Source: an uncultured Acidimicrobiales bacterium | GTDB taxonomy: Bacteria > Actinomycetota > Acidimicrobiia > Acidimicrobiales > Aldehydirespiratoraceae | DNA length: 64,000 nt | NCBI GenBank assembly: GCA_958296055.1 | Contig: CATQHS010000001.1 | Coordinates: 2,576,277-2,640,276 of the forward strand | Direction: 5' to 3' | In this document: piece by piece, positions 7,186 through 15,810 of the stretch | Layout of the letters: each line of letters begins with the position of its first letter | How positions within the stretch are numbered: the stretch's first letter is position 1 | Notes under the pieces: generated by a model | The model's database searches: none | Told to the model about the DNA's origin: nothing | What the model saw: the letters and a program-made list of their open reading frames with translations, nothing else | Program-made: the position numbers and the translations under genes

Positions 7186-9429
7186 GTGGCCGCCGTCCCC
7201 GACTTCACCGCCGTCGACCTCTACGACTCCGCGAGCCCGGCCAACCCCGCCGGCCCCGACGCTCCCGCAAGCCCCGACGCCCCCCTGGACGGGGGCTTCG
7301 AGACCCCCGAGGGCATCGCCTTCCCCCCTATGGCCGTGGCCGCCGACATCGCTGATGCCGACTACCTGAACACCTACCCGGGCCTGCCCCCGTTCCTGCG
7401 GGGCCCGTACCCCACCATGTACGTAAACCAGCCCTGGACCATCCGCCAGTACGCCGGCTTCTCCACCGCCGAGGAGTCCAACGCCTTCTATCGCCGCAAC
7501 CTGGCCGCGGGCCAAAAGGGCCTGTCGGTGGCCTTCGACCTGGCCACCCACCGGGGATATGACTCCGACAACCCCAGGGTCACCGGCGATGTGGGCATGG
7601 CCGGGGTGGCCATCGACTCGATCCTGGACATGCGCCGGCTCTTCGACGGCATCCCCCTGGGCGCCACCACCGTGTCGATGACCATGAACGGGGCGGTGCT
7701 GCCGGTCATGGCCCTGTACATAGTGGCCGCCGAGGAGCAGGGCGTCGGCCCCGAGAGGCTGGCCGGCACCATCCAAAACGACATCCTCAAGGAGCTGATG
7801 GTCCGCAACACCTTCATCTATCCGCCGGGGCCGTCGATGCGGATCGTCGCCGACATCATGGCCTTTGCCGCCGCCCGGATGCCGAAGTTCAACTCGATCT
7901 CGGTCTCGGGATACCACATGCAAGAGGCCGGGGCCACCCTGGACTTGGAGTTGGCCTACACCCTGGCCGACGGAGTGGAGTACGTGCGGGCCGGGCTGGA
8001 CGCCGGCCTCGACATAGACGACTTCGCCCCCCGGCTCAGCTTCTTCTGGTGCATCGGCATGAACTTCTTCATGGAGGTGGCCAAGCTGCGGGCGGCCCGG
8101 ATGCTGTGGGCCAAGCTCATGAAGCCCTTCGGGCCCCGCAATCCCCGGTCGCTCAGCCTGCGCACCCACTGCCAGACCAGCGGGTGGAGCCTCACCGCCC
8201 AGGACGTGTACAACAACGTGGTCCGGACCGGCGTGGAGGCCATGGCCGCCACCCAGGGCCACACCCAGTCGCTGCACACCAACGCCTTCGACGAGGCGCT
8301 GGGCCTGCCCACCGATTTCTCGGCCCGCATCGCCCGCAACACCCAGTTGTTCCTGCAGCAGGAATCGGGAACGGTCCGCCCGGTGGACCCGTGGGGGGGC
8401 AGCTACCACGTGGAGCGGCTCACCGGGCGGCTGGCCGAGCGGGCCTGGGCCCACATAACCGAGGTGGAGGAGATGGGCGGCATGGCCGCGGCCATCTCGG
8501 CCGGGGTGCCCAAGGCCCGCATAGAGGAGGCCGCGGCCCGCACCCAGGCCCGCATCGACTCGGGCCGCCAGGCCGTGATCGGCGTCAACAAATACCGCCT
8601 CGACGGCGGCGACGGTGAGGGTGCTGACGGGGACGGGGGCGAAGGTGCCGGCGCCGGCGGAGGTGCTGGGGGCGCCGGCGGGGACCCGGCGGTGGAGGTG
8701 CTGTCGATCGACAACGCCGAGGTGCGCCGCCGCCAGATCGCCGGGCTGGAGAAGCTGCGGCGCGAGCGCGACGCCGACGCGGTCCGGTCCGCCCTGGAGG
8801 CGTTGACCGCGGCCGCATCCGACCGGGGCCAGAACCTGCTGGAGCGGTCGGTGGCCGCGGCCAGGGCCGGGGCCACGGTGGGGGAGATGAGCGACGCGCT
8901 GGAGATCGTCTACGGTCGTCACGTTGCCCAGATACGAACGGTCGGGGGCGTCTATGGCCGCGAGGTGGCCGAGGTGAGCGGGGCCGCGGCCGACGCCGAG
9001 GCGGTGCGGGCCCGCACCGATGAGTTCGCCCGCCGCCGCGGCCGCCGGCCCCGGATACTGGTGGCCAAGATGGGCCAGGACGGCCACGACCGGGGCCAGA
9101 AGGTGATCGCCACCGCCTTCGCCGACCTGGGCTTCGACGTGGACGTGGGCCCGCTGTTCGCCACCCCGGCCGAGGTGGCCCGCCAGGCCGTGGAGGCCGA
9201 TGTCCACGTGGTGGGGGTGTCGTCGCTGGCGGCCGGCCACCTGGCCCTGGTGCCCGAGCTGTTCGGCGAGCTGGCTGCCCTGGGCCGGGGCGACATCACC
9301 GTCGTGGTGGGCGGGGTGGTCCCCCCCGGCGATGTGGAGGCCCTCACCGAGATGGGCGTAGCCGCCGTGTTCGGGCCGGGCACACCCATCCCCGCCGCCG
9401 CCGCCGCCCTCCTAGACCGCCTCCCCTGA
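7186..9429 (+). CDS. mutB: Methylmalonyl-CoA mutase, catalytic subunit (B12-dependent)
   Basis: The 747-residue protein contains the TIM-barrel mutase domain ([52 protein letters not shown]) and a C-terminal cobalamin-binding domain with the DxHxxG signature GQDGHDRGQ, in which His634 is the cobalt ligand. It interconverts methylmalonyl-CoA and succinyl-CoA with adenosylcobalamin, linking propionyl-CoA, odd-chain and branched-chain breakdown to the TCA cycle. No small MutA-like subunit is adjacent, so a homodimer or a distant partner is likely. A Gly/Ala/Asp-rich insertion of about 30 residues (near residues 473-500) lengthens the linker between the two domains. The GTG start lies 3 bp after the small membrane gene. 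The chaperone MeaB is 3.1 kb downstream. Confidence 0.96.
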   Translation: MAAVPDFTAVDLYDSASPANPAGPDAPASPDAPLDGGFETPEGIAFPPMAVAADIADADYLNTYPGLPPFLRGPYPTMYVNQPWTIRQYAGFSTAEESNAFYRRNLAAGQKGLSVAFDLATHRGYDSDNPRVTGDVGMAGVAIDSILDMRRLFDGIPLGATTVSMTMNGAVLPVMALYIVAAEEQGVGPERLAGTIQNDILKELMVRNTFIYPPGPSMRIVADIMAFAAARMPKFNSISVSGYHMQEAGATLDLELAYTLADGVEYVRAGLDAGLDIDDFAPRLSFFWCIGMNFFMEVAKLRAARMLWAKLMKPFGPRNPRSLSLRTHCQTSGWSLTAQDVYNNVVRTGVEAMAATQGHTQSLHTNAFDEALGLPTDFSARIARNTQLFLQQESGTVRPVDPWGGSYHVERLTGRLAERAWAHITEVEEMGGMAAAISAGVPKARIEEAAARTQARIDSGRQAVIGVNKYRLDGGDGEGADGDGGEGAGAGGGAGGAGGDPAVEVLSIDNAEVRRRQIAGLEKLRRERDADAVRSALEALTAAASDRGQNLLERSVAAARAGATVGEMSDALEIVYGRHVAQIRTVGGVYGREVAEVSGAAADAEAVRARTDEFARRRGRRPRILVAKMGQDGHDRGQKVIATAFADLGFDVDVGPLFATPAEVARQAVEADVHVVGVSSLAAGHLALVPELFGELAALGRGDITVVVGGVVPPGDVEALTEMGVAAVFGPGTPIPAAAAALLDRLP

Positions 9430-9448
9430 CCCCGGCCCGGCCGGTGGG

Positions 9449-9454
9449 TAGCTT
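9449..9454 (+). promoter_or_regulatory. -10 box of leaderless promoter
   Basis: TAGCTT is followed by a 7-base spacer and GTG 9462, the chosen start of the phosphotransferase-like gene. Confidence 0.45.
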
Positions 9455-9461
9455 GGGCGGC

Positions 9462-10511
9462 GTGACCTCGGACATTCCCGGCTCCATCGACGACATCGAC
9501 GCGGCCTGGTTGGCCGGGGCCACCGGCTGGTCGGTCGATTCGCTGCGGGCCACCCAGATCGGGGCTGGGGTGGGGGTGAGCAGCGCCTTGTACCGGCTGG
9601 ACTTGGACGGGACGGGCTGTCCGGCCACGGCGGTGGTGAAGCTGCCGGCGTTGGCCGAGGAGGCCGTGTTCACCTCGACCATCCTGGAGATGTACATCCG
9701 CGAGGTTCGCTTCTTCGAGCGGGCCGCGGCCGACGCGCCGGTGCGGGTGCCCGAGTGCTACCACGCGGCGGTCGATCCCGATACGAGCCGGTTCGCGGTG
9801 ATGATGGAGGACCTGGGCGGACTGCGGGCCGTCGATCAGACCGCGGGCATGGCCGCCGCCGATGCCGAGCGGGCGGTGGACGCCCTGGCCCGCTGGCACG
9901 CCCGGTGGTGGGGCCGGGGCGACGAGATGGTGGAGGCTGGCGTCGGGCTCCCCATCGATCATCCCATCTACCCGGCCGTACTGCCCGCGGTGTTCGACGA
10001 GGGCTGGGCCAAGGTGTCGGGAGCCATGGAGCTTGAGCCCGAAATCGTCGAGTTGGCCGCCCGCTGGGTCGATCGGCTGCCCCGCATGATCGCCGATCTG
10101 AACGAGGGTCCCAACGCCTTCATCCACGGCGATTTCCGGGCTGACAACCTCTTGTTCGACCCGGCCGGGTCGCCGGCGGTGTTGGACTTCCAGCTCGTGG
10201 GGTCGGCGGCGGCCGCCTATGACCTGGCCTATTTCGTCACCTCCAGCCTGGACGCGGCGGTGGCCGGGGCTTGCGAGCGGGCTCTGTTCGACCGGTGGCG
10301 GGCTGGGCTCCAGTCCATGGGGGCGGCGGGGGCGGACATGGCCTCGGTGGAGCGCCAGTATCGGGTGGCGGCGCTGTGGTGTCTGGCCTACCCGGTGATC
10401 GCCAGCCGGGGTATGGACCTAGACGACCCCCGCCAGCACGCCCTCATCGAGTTGATGAACTCCCGGCTCGTGCGGGCCGCCCGCGACCTCGACCTGGCCG
10501 GGCTATACTGA
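9462..10511 (+). CDS. Aminoglycoside phosphotransferase-like (APH/ecdysteroid-kinase family) protein
   Basis: This 349-residue protein shows the kinase-like APH fold: a nucleotide-loop region (GVGVSSALYRLDLDG), the lysine strand AVVKLPAL, the hinge VMMEDLGGL, the catalytic loop IHGDFRADNLLFD with Asp and Asn in the usual places, and the metal-binding strand VLDFQLVGSAAAAYDLAYF (Asp in place of the DFG Asp). Such proteins phosphorylate small hydroxylated molecules; in actinobacteria many are linked to acyl-CoA and steroid gene clusters and have no proven substrate, so antibiotic resistance should not be assumed. GTG 9462 is favoured over GTG 9444 because it fits the leaderless spacing. It lies between the mutase and the lipoprotein island. 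Confidence 0.8.
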   Translation: MTSDIPGSIDDIDAAWLAGATGWSVDSLRATQIGAGVGVSSALYRLDLDGTGCPATAVVKLPALAEEAVFTSTILEMYIREVRFFERAAADAPVRVPECYHAAVDPDTSRFAVMMEDLGGLRAVDQTAGMAAADAERAVDALARWHARWWGRGDEMVEAGVGLPIDHPIYPAVLPAVFDEGWAKVSGAMELEPEIVELAARWVDRLPRMIADLNEGPNAFIHGDFRADNLLFDPAGSPAVLDFQLVGSAAAAYDLAYFVTSSLDAAVAGACERALFDRWRAGLQSMGAAGADMASVERQYRVAALWCLAYPVIASRGMDLDDPRQHALIELMNSRLVRAARDLDLAGLY

Positions 10512-10551
10512 GTGGGCCCCCTGTGGTGGGTCGGCTGGAATCGGGTCTCAC

Positions 10552-11442
10552 ATGACACAAAGACAACACTCCAGCACCTTGATGGCCATATTGCTTGCCG
10601 TGCTGATGCTCATGGGCGCAGCCTGCTCAATCACAGACGAAACAACCATAACCGCCCCTGCGCTAGATGACGGCACCGCACCAACCGACACCATCGTCGC
10701 CCCAACCGGCGACACCGCTACGCCCCCAACCGACACACCCGCCTCCACCAACCCAACTATCGAGTCCACAACGCCAGTCATATCCGGCGATCAAGATTTT
10801 TCCGGCGATCAAGAGTCTGCAGAATCTAGTCCATTCACATATGAATACCCCGAATTTATGCTGATCAACCGCAACGATCGTTCGACACCGCTCGGAAAGC
10901 TCTGCTGGGCGTTCTGGGAGTATGCGTCGAATGAATCGGCGCGGATAGATAAGGTCCTTGCGGACAATACTCCGAATTTTGAAGTCACCTATCCGGCTAT
11001 AGCTGATATCACCGAAGGTGAAGATAATGGTGTTGGCCCTGTGGGGGTTATCAACGAGGAATCCAATGAACCGTCTATAGGCACCGACGGTTACTTGATC
11101 GATTCTCTAGAGGAGATACGAGAGCCGAGCATAGCCGGTATCGTCGATGATCCAGGGCTTTCTAAGGAATTGCAGTTGTTTGCGAAGGCGTTATTTGCGT
11201 ACATCGAAGTGTTCGAGGCGCAGATCAGGGCCGTCGGCTATGAGAACTTTGACCGCACCCGGCTTCCATACCAGGATTTTATGGATATGCCACACGCGAA
11301 AGAGTTTAATGATGCCGCTATAGCCAACCCTGATAAATGCGTAATCCCATCAGAGGAAGAAACCAACCGATTCTATAATGATTTAGATGCAAAAATAGAG
11401 AAGTATCTTGAAGAAAAAGGCGGTCCAGTGACTATTGAATAA
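10552..11442 (+). CDS. Lipoprotein of unknown function, copy 1
   Basis: This 296-residue protein has a lipoprotein signal (helix MAILLAVLMLMG, lipobox GAAC at about residue 24) and then a Thr/Pro-rich low-complexity linker (about residues 30-85), so it is anchored outside the membrane on a flexible stalk. The globular part (about 90-296) is rich in Asp, Glu, Asn and Tyr and shares most residues with the next gene, for example LPYQDFMDMPH and DDPGLSKELQLFA. Two Cys (in LCWA and DKCVIPSEEE) are conserved between the copies and may form a disulfide. I do not recognise the family. Base composition is visibly AT-richer than the neighbours, with many codons ending in A or T, which suggests a transferred or fast-evolving locus. 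A TATACT box at 10504-10509 is a plausible -10. Confidence 0.85.
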   Translation: MTQRQHSSTLMAILLAVLMLMGAACSITDETTITAPALDDGTAPTDTIVAPTGDTATPPTDTPASTNPTIESTTPVISGDQDFSGDQESAESSPFTYEYPEFMLINRNDRSTPLGKLCWAFWEYASNESARIDKVLADNTPNFEVTYPAIADITEGEDNGVGPVGVINEESNEPSIGTDGYLIDSLEEIREPSIAGIVDDPGLSKELQLFAKALFAYIEVFEAQIRAVGYENFDRTRLPYQDFMDMPHAKEFNDAAIANPDKCVIPSEEETNRFYNDLDAKIEKYLEEKGGPVTIE

Positions 11443-11505
11443 ACCACATTAAACTTTATGTAGAGCTTTCTTGTAAGATATGGGTTGTAGCCAATACTGG
11501 AGGCC

Positions 11506-12462
11506 ATGACAATGCGCAAAACAGACAGACGCGCCTGCATCGTGTCGGTCCTGGCGGTGCTTATGTTGGGCGCAGCCTGCTCAATCACAGACGAAACAAC
11601 CATAAACGCCCCTGCGCCAGATGACAGCACCGCACCAACCGACAGCGCCCCCGCGCCAGGCGACGGCGGCGCTGCCGCCCCGGGTGATTCCACCGCAACA
11701 CCAGGTGAAGGCACTCCTGAACTAGGCGGAGACACCCCCGCTACACCAAACAATCCCCCCTCACCCGCCAATCCGGCCACCGAGTCCACAGCGCCAGTAG
11801 TAGCCAGTGACAAAGACTCTGCGGATGGGCAAGAATCGGCTGAACCTGCCCCGTTCATATATAAATACCCAGAATTTATGCTGACCAACCACAACGATCG
11901 CTCGACGCCGCTCGGGAGGCTCTGCTGGGCGCTCCAAGAGTATATGACACAAGAATTAGTGAGGATTAATAGGATTCTTGCCGATAATACTCCGAATTGG
12001 GAAGTAGAATTTCCGGTTATATCTGATATCACTGAGGAGGAAGATGATGGTGTTGGTCCGGTGGGGATCGTCAATGAAGAATCCGATGAATCGTCTATGG
12101 GCACCGACGGTTACCTGCTCGGTTCGTTGGATGAGATACAGGAGATGAGTATAGTCAGCGTCGTTGATGATCCCGGGCTTTCGAAGGAACTTCAGTTGTT
12201 CGCGCAGGCGTTCTCCGCGTACGTTGAAGCCTTTGAGGAGCAGGTAAGGGCCGTCGGCTATGAGAACATCGACCGCACCCAGCTTCCATACCAGGATTTT
12301 ATGGATATGCCACATATAAATGAGTTCGATGAGGCTGTTCAAAACAATCCGGATAAATGTATAGTTCCATCCGAGGATGAAATCAATCAATTTTATGATG
12401 ATTTGGAGGCAGAGGTAGAGGAGTATCTTGAAGAAACAGGTAACCTAGTAACTATTGAATGA
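11506..12462 (+). CDS. Lipoprotein of unknown function, copy 2 (paralogue of upstream gene)
   Basis: This 318-residue protein is the tandem paralogue of the preceding gene. It has the same lipobox region (LMLGAACSITDETTI), a longer Pro/Ala/Thr/Gly stalk (about residues 32-105) and a globular domain alignable along its whole length, including DITEEEDDGVGPVGIVNEES, LPYQDFMDMPH and a closing VTIE. The conserved Cys pair is retained. A TGGAGG ribosome site precedes the ATG, and AATACT about 15 bases further upstream may be its own -10 box, so it can be transcribed separately. Divergence is greatest in the stalk, while the core is kept, which implies that both copies are functional. The function is unknown. 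A role as a pair of surface or binding proteins is only a guess. Confidence 0.85.
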   Translation: MTMRKTDRRACIVSVLAVLMLGAACSITDETTINAPAPDDSTAPTDSAPAPGDGGAAAPGDSTATPGEGTPELGGDTPATPNNPPSPANPATESTAPVVASDKDSADGQESAEPAPFIYKYPEFMLTNHNDRSTPLGRLCWALQEYMTQELVRINRILADNTPNWEVEFPVISDITEEEDDGVGPVGIVNEESDESSMGTDGYLLGSLDEIQEMSIVSVVDDPGLSKELQLFAQAFSAYVEAFEEQVRAVGYENIDRTQLPYQDFMDMPHINEFDEAVQNNPDKCIVPSEDEINQFYDDLEAEVEEYLEETGNLVTIE

Positions 12463-12519
12463 TCGTGTCCATAATAGCCCCATCTGAAGTTAACACTAAA
12501 CTTCCATTTAGATTTTGGG

Positions 12520-12525
12520 TACGAT
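12520..12525 (+). promoter_or_regulatory. -10 box of leaderless meaB promoter
   Basis: TACGAT is followed by six bases and GTG 12532. It shows that meaB has its own promoter, separate from the lipoprotein genes. Confidence 0.5.
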
Positions 12526-12531
12526 GCGGGT

Positions 12532-13521
12532 GTGGTGGACGCCGGTGCTAGCGAGCTGATCGACGAACTGGCCGCCGGGGTCCGGGCCGGGGACCGGACT
12601 GCGCTGGGGCGGGCCATCACCGTGGTGGAGTCGACCCGGCCCGAGGATCGCCGCACCGCGGCCGCTTTGCTGGAGCGCCTGCTGCCCCATGCCGGGGGGG
12701 CTCACCGAGTTGGCGTCACCGGGGTGCCCGGGGTGGGCAAGTCGACGCTGATAGAGACGCTGGGCACCATGCTCACCGGCCGGGGCCGGCGGGTGGCCGT
12801 GCTGGCCGTCGACCCGACCAGCCCCCGCACCGGCGGCTCCATCCTGGGCGACAAGACCCGGATGGCCCGGCTGGCCGCCGACGGCGGTGCCTTCATCCGG
12901 CCCTCGCCCTCGGCGGGGGCCCCGGGGGGAGTGACCGCCGCCACCCGCCAGGCCATCGCGGTGGTCGAGGCGGCGGGCTACGACGTGGTGCTGGTCGAGA
13001 CGGTGGGGGTGGGCCAGTCCGAGACCGTGGTCCACGCCATGGTCGACTCCTTTGTGCTGCTGGCCCCGACCGACGGCGGCGACGACCTCCAGATGATCAA
13101 GCGGGGGGTGCTGGAACTGGCCGACGTGGTGGCCGTCACCAAGGCCGACGGCGCCGGCGAGCGGCCGGCCCGGCTGGCCGCGGCCGAGATCCGCCGGGCG
13201 CTGGAGCTTATGGAGCCCGCCCACCCGGACTGGTCCCCTCCGGTGGCAGCCGTGTCCGGGCTGGCCGGAACCGGGGTGGACGAACTCTGGGGCCGAATCG
13301 TCGAGCACCAAGAGATGCTGAAGGCGTCGGGGGAACTGACCCGCAAGCGAGCAGGCCAGGAGTTGGCCTGGATGAACGAACTGCTCGGGCGGCGGCTGCT
13401 GGAGCGGTTCGAGGCCGACCCCGGGCTGGCCCGGCGACGGGCTGAACTCACCGCGGCCGTGCTCGCCGGGGAGATCACCGCTATCGCCGCGGTGGACGAC
13501 CTGCTGTCCGCCTCGGAGTAG
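12532..13521 (+). CDS. meaB: MeaB/ArgK-family GTPase, methylmalonyl-CoA mutase chaperone
   Basis: The 329-residue G3E GTPase has a P-loop GVPGVGKST at residues 64-72, the family's VDPTSPRTGGSILGDKTRM segment, a switch region VLVETVGVGQSE and the NKxD-like base-recognition element VTKADG. MeaB proteins bind methylmalonyl-CoA mutase, gate delivery of adenosylcobalamin and help to replace damaged cofactor, using GTP hydrolysis. The matching mutase is at 7186-9429 on the same strand, with the kinase-like gene and the two lipoproteins now lying between them. A second GTG follows the first directly; either could be used. The old ArgK label (arginine transport kinase) is misleading for this family. 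Confidence 0.94.
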   Translation: MVDAGASELIDELAAGVRAGDRTALGRAITVVESTRPEDRRTAAALLERLLPHAGGAHRVGVTGVPGVGKSTLIETLGTMLTGRGRRVAVLAVDPTSPRTGGSILGDKTRMARLAADGGAFIRPSPSAGAPGGVTAATRQAIAVVEAAGYDVVLVETVGVGQSETVVHAMVDSFVLLAPTDGGDDLQMIKRGVLELADVVAVTKADGAGERPARLAAAEIRRALELMEPAHPDWSPPVAAVSGLAGTGVDELWGRIVEHQEMLKASGELTRKRAGQELAWMNELLGRRLLERFEADPGLARRRAELTAAVLAGEITAIAAVDDLLSASE

Positions 13522-13573
13522 CGGCGGGGAGACTTCGGGGGCGGTCATTCGCTCCGCTGTCGCAGGCGGTATG

Positions 13574-13579
13574 TAGGAT
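13574..13579 (+). promoter_or_regulatory. -10 box of leaderless methyltransferase promoter
   Basis: TAGGAT is followed by a 7-base spacer and GTG 13587. Confidence 0.5.
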
Positions 13580-13586
13580 CGCCGCC

Positions 13587-14525
13587 GTGGGCGGCAAGTC
13601 AGCGAGATCGGTTCCGGCCCCGCCGGAAGACCGGGATGAAGCCCTCCGAAAACTGCTGGCCGAGGGCGTCGTCTGGGGCGATTCCGCCCAGTGGCTGCCC
13701 CGGCTCCCCGAAGAATCGGTGGACCTCTTCTTCACCTCGCCGCCCTACGCCGACGCCCGGTCCTACATGAAAATCAGCCCCGATCACTACGTAGAGTGGT
13801 TTCTGCCCTTTGCCGAGGACATGTTTTCCGCCACCAAAGACACGGGCTCGTTCGTGTTGAACATAAAGAACCGAGTGGCCAAATCGGGTCAGTTGCGAGG
13901 CCAAAGACACCCGTACGTCTATGAGCTGGTGCTCGCTCTGCAACGGATGGGCTGGCGTTGGGTGGAAGCGTACATATGGTCTAAGCCCAACGCCATCTGC
14001 GGCAGATTCGGGCCGCGAACCAAAGACAGCTTCGAATACGTCTATCACTTCTCCAAAGGATCAAAGCCCTATTTCAACCTTGACGCGGTGCGAGTCCCGT
14101 ACAAGGCTGACTCGGCCGAAATCATGCGTCGCGGTCGCGACGTCAACGGTCGCCGCAACACCGAAGCCGGGTTCGGCCGGGACAGGACCAAGACCTACGA
14201 ACACGGCGGGGCCGATCCAGGCAACGTCATCTCAGTCGGCCAGACCTACAACCAGCACGCAGGCCCCGCCGGTCAGCACACCGCGGTCATGCCCGAAGGA
14301 TTAGCCGAGTTCTTCGTCAAGGCGGTGTGTTCGCCCGGGGGAATCGTGGTCGACCCCTTCGCCGGGTCGGGCACCACGGTGATCTCGGCTCTTAGACACG
14401 GCCGCCAAGCCGGAGGGATCGAACTGCATGGGGAATATGCCGAAATAGCCCGGAAGCGCATCTCTTCCCAATCCTCATCCAGCGAACCGACCCTCGGCGA
14501 GGAACTTGTGCGGTGGGCCGGATAA
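13587..14525 (+). CDS. Site-specific DNA methyltransferase, beta class, probably N4-cytosine
   Basis: The 312-residue protein has catalytic motif IV TSPPY at residues 50-54, before the SAM-binding motif DPFAGSGTT at 256-264, which is the beta-class order. S/T-P-P-Y is typical of N4-cytosine enzymes, although some N6-adenine enzymes also have it. SAM motif X-like sequence follows (GIELHGEYAEIARKRI). The variable middle (about residues 150-225, with NGRRNTEAGFGRDRTKTYEH) would be the target-recognition part. No restriction endonuclease is adjacent, so it appears to be an orphan enzyme that could act in epigenetic regulation or be a remnant of a restriction system. It has its own leaderless promoter. 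It is slightly less GC-biased than its neighbours. Confidence 0.9.
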   Translation: MGGKSARSVPAPPEDRDEALRKLLAEGVVWGDSAQWLPRLPEESVDLFFTSPPYADARSYMKISPDHYVEWFLPFAEDMFSATKDTGSFVLNIKNRVAKSGQLRGQRHPYVYELVLALQRMGWRWVEAYIWSKPNAICGRFGPRTKDSFEYVYHFSKGSKPYFNLDAVRVPYKADSAEIMRRGRDVNGRRNTEAGFGRDRTKTYEHGGADPGNVISVGQTYNQHAGPAGQHTAVMPEGLAEFFVKAVCSPGGIVVDPFAGSGTTVISALRHGRQAGGIELHGEYAEIARKRISSQSSSSEPTLGEELVRWAG

Positions 14526-14547
14526 GGCGGGTAGGGTGACGTTGCTT

Positions 14548-15810
14548 ATGACCACGCCGCGTCAGCCCAAGTCGTTGATCTGGGCGGGCCTCGCCGTCCT
14601 TCTGGCCTTGGCCGCGGCCGCGTGCAGCGGTTCGGGCGGGTTCGAGGCCGGTTCGCTGGGAGCGGTCGAGATCGGGCCGGGGGAGGCCATCCAGATCCGC
14701 TCGGTGCAGACGCTCAGCCGCTCTTCGGACTTGGGCGTCCCCAGCCAGCGGGCCGTGGCCCTGGCCGCGCAGGACTACGGCCCCATCGCGGGCCGCGAAG
14801 TGTCGGCGGGGGCGGGCCTCGACTCGGAGTGCTCCGAAGCCGGCGGGCGGGCCGCGGCCGCCACCGCGGCTGGAGACCCCCAAGTCGTCGGCGTCATCGG
14901 CCCTTCCTGCTCGGTGGCCGCCACCGGCCTCTCCCCGGTCGTCGGCGCCGCCGGCCTGGTGGCCATATCCGCGGCCGTCGTCGCCCCATCGCTCACCTCG
15001 GACCTGGCCGGCAACCCGGGGGCCGATTACAACCCCGGCTTCTACCGGGTCTCCAACAACGTCTTGTACCGGGCGCTGGCCGTGGCCCGCTTTGCCTATG
15101 AAGAGCTGGGGCTGCGCCGAATGGCGGCCATCCACGATGGCGACCCCTACACCTCCAGCACGGCCGCCGCCTTCGCCGACTCGTTCGGAGAGCTCGGCGG
15201 CCAGGTCGACATCTTCTCCATCGCCAAGGGCGACACCGACATGGTCCCTGTCCTCACTCAGGCCGCGGCCACGGGCCCCGAGGGCCTCTTCTTCCCGATC
15301 TTCCCCGAGGAGGGGACCCATATCGTCCAACAGATCGGCCGGGTGCCCGGTCTCGAAGACGTGGAGCTGCTCAGCGCCGGCTCGCTGCAGGTGTCGCACT
15401 TCCTGGCCGTCCCCGAGTCCGAGGGCGTCTACTTCGCCGGGCCGGAGACCGCCTTCGACGGCGCCAACGCCGCCACCGGCCGCACCGGCGACCAGATCAC
15501 CGCCGCCTACCGGGAGCGCCACGGCGAGGCGCCCACGTCGATCTACCTCCCCCGGGCCTACGACGCCACCACCCTTCTGCTGTGGGCGATAGAACAGGTG
15601 GCGGTGACCGACGGCGACACCTTGTACATCGACCGCCAAGAGCTTCGGGACGCCCTCGGCGGCGCGGCCGGTTTCGCCGGGATAGCCGGCACGTACACCT
15701 GCGATGACTTCGGCGACTGCGGCACCGGCCGGGTCCAGATCACCCACCACACCGACTCCGCCGTAACCGACCCGTCGCAACTCCCCGTCGTCTACCGTTT
15801 CTCGCCATGA
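14548..15810 (+). CDS. Branched-chain amino acid-type ABC transporter substrate-binding lipoprotein
   Basis: From ATG 14548 the protein has 420 residues, with a lipoprotein signal (LAVLLALAAAAC, lipobox Cys near residue 25). The mature part is a type I periplasmic binding fold (ANF-receptor/LivK family): GVIGPSCSVAATGLSPVVGA in the first lobe, FYRVSNNVLYRALAVARFAY, then RMAAIHDGDPYTSSTAAAFA in the second lobe, and a late DDFGDCGTG with a Cys pair. It would bind a small organic ligand outside the cell. No Liv permease or ATPase gene is nearby. Its stop overlaps the P450 start (ATGA), so the two are translated together, which hints that the bound ligand may be the P450 substrate or a signal for it. 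Confidence 0.85.
   Translation: MTTPRQPKSLIWAGLAVLLALAAAACSGSGGFEAGSLGAVEIGPGEAIQIRSVQTLSRSSDLGVPSQRAVALAAQDYGPIAGREVSAGAGLDSECSEAGGRAAAATAAGDPQVVGVIGPSCSVAATGLSPVVGAAGLVAISAAVVAPSLTSDLAGNPGADYNPGFYRVSNNVLYRALAVARFAYEELGLRRMAAIHDGDPYTSSTAAAFADSFGELGGQVDIFSIAKGDTDMVPVLTQAAATGPEGLFFPIFPEEGTHIVQQIGRVPGLEDVELLSAGSLQVSHFLAVPESEGVYFAGPETAFDGANAATGRTGDQITAAYRERHGEAPTSIYLPRAYDATTLLLWAIEQVAVTDGDTLYIDRQELRDALGGAAGFAGIAGTYTCDDFGDCGTGRVQITHHTDSAVTDPSQLPVVYRFSP

Noticed and set aside
6673-9240. An 855-codon minus-strand open frame across the mutase gene
   Set aside because: It is low-complexity His/Gly/Val-rich sequence antisense to the clear mutB gene.
9462-10511. Aminoglycoside resistance gene
   Set aside because: The fold is APH-like, but the context is acyl-CoA metabolism and the family includes many kinases of other small molecules.
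10512-12531. Insertion sequence or phage island carrying the lipoproteins
   Set aside because: There is no transposase, integrase or terminal repeat; only base composition differs.
12532-13521. Arginine/ornithine transport kinase ArgK
   Set aside because: The motifs are those of MeaB GTPases and a methylmalonyl-CoA mutase is nearby, so the old transport label does not fit.
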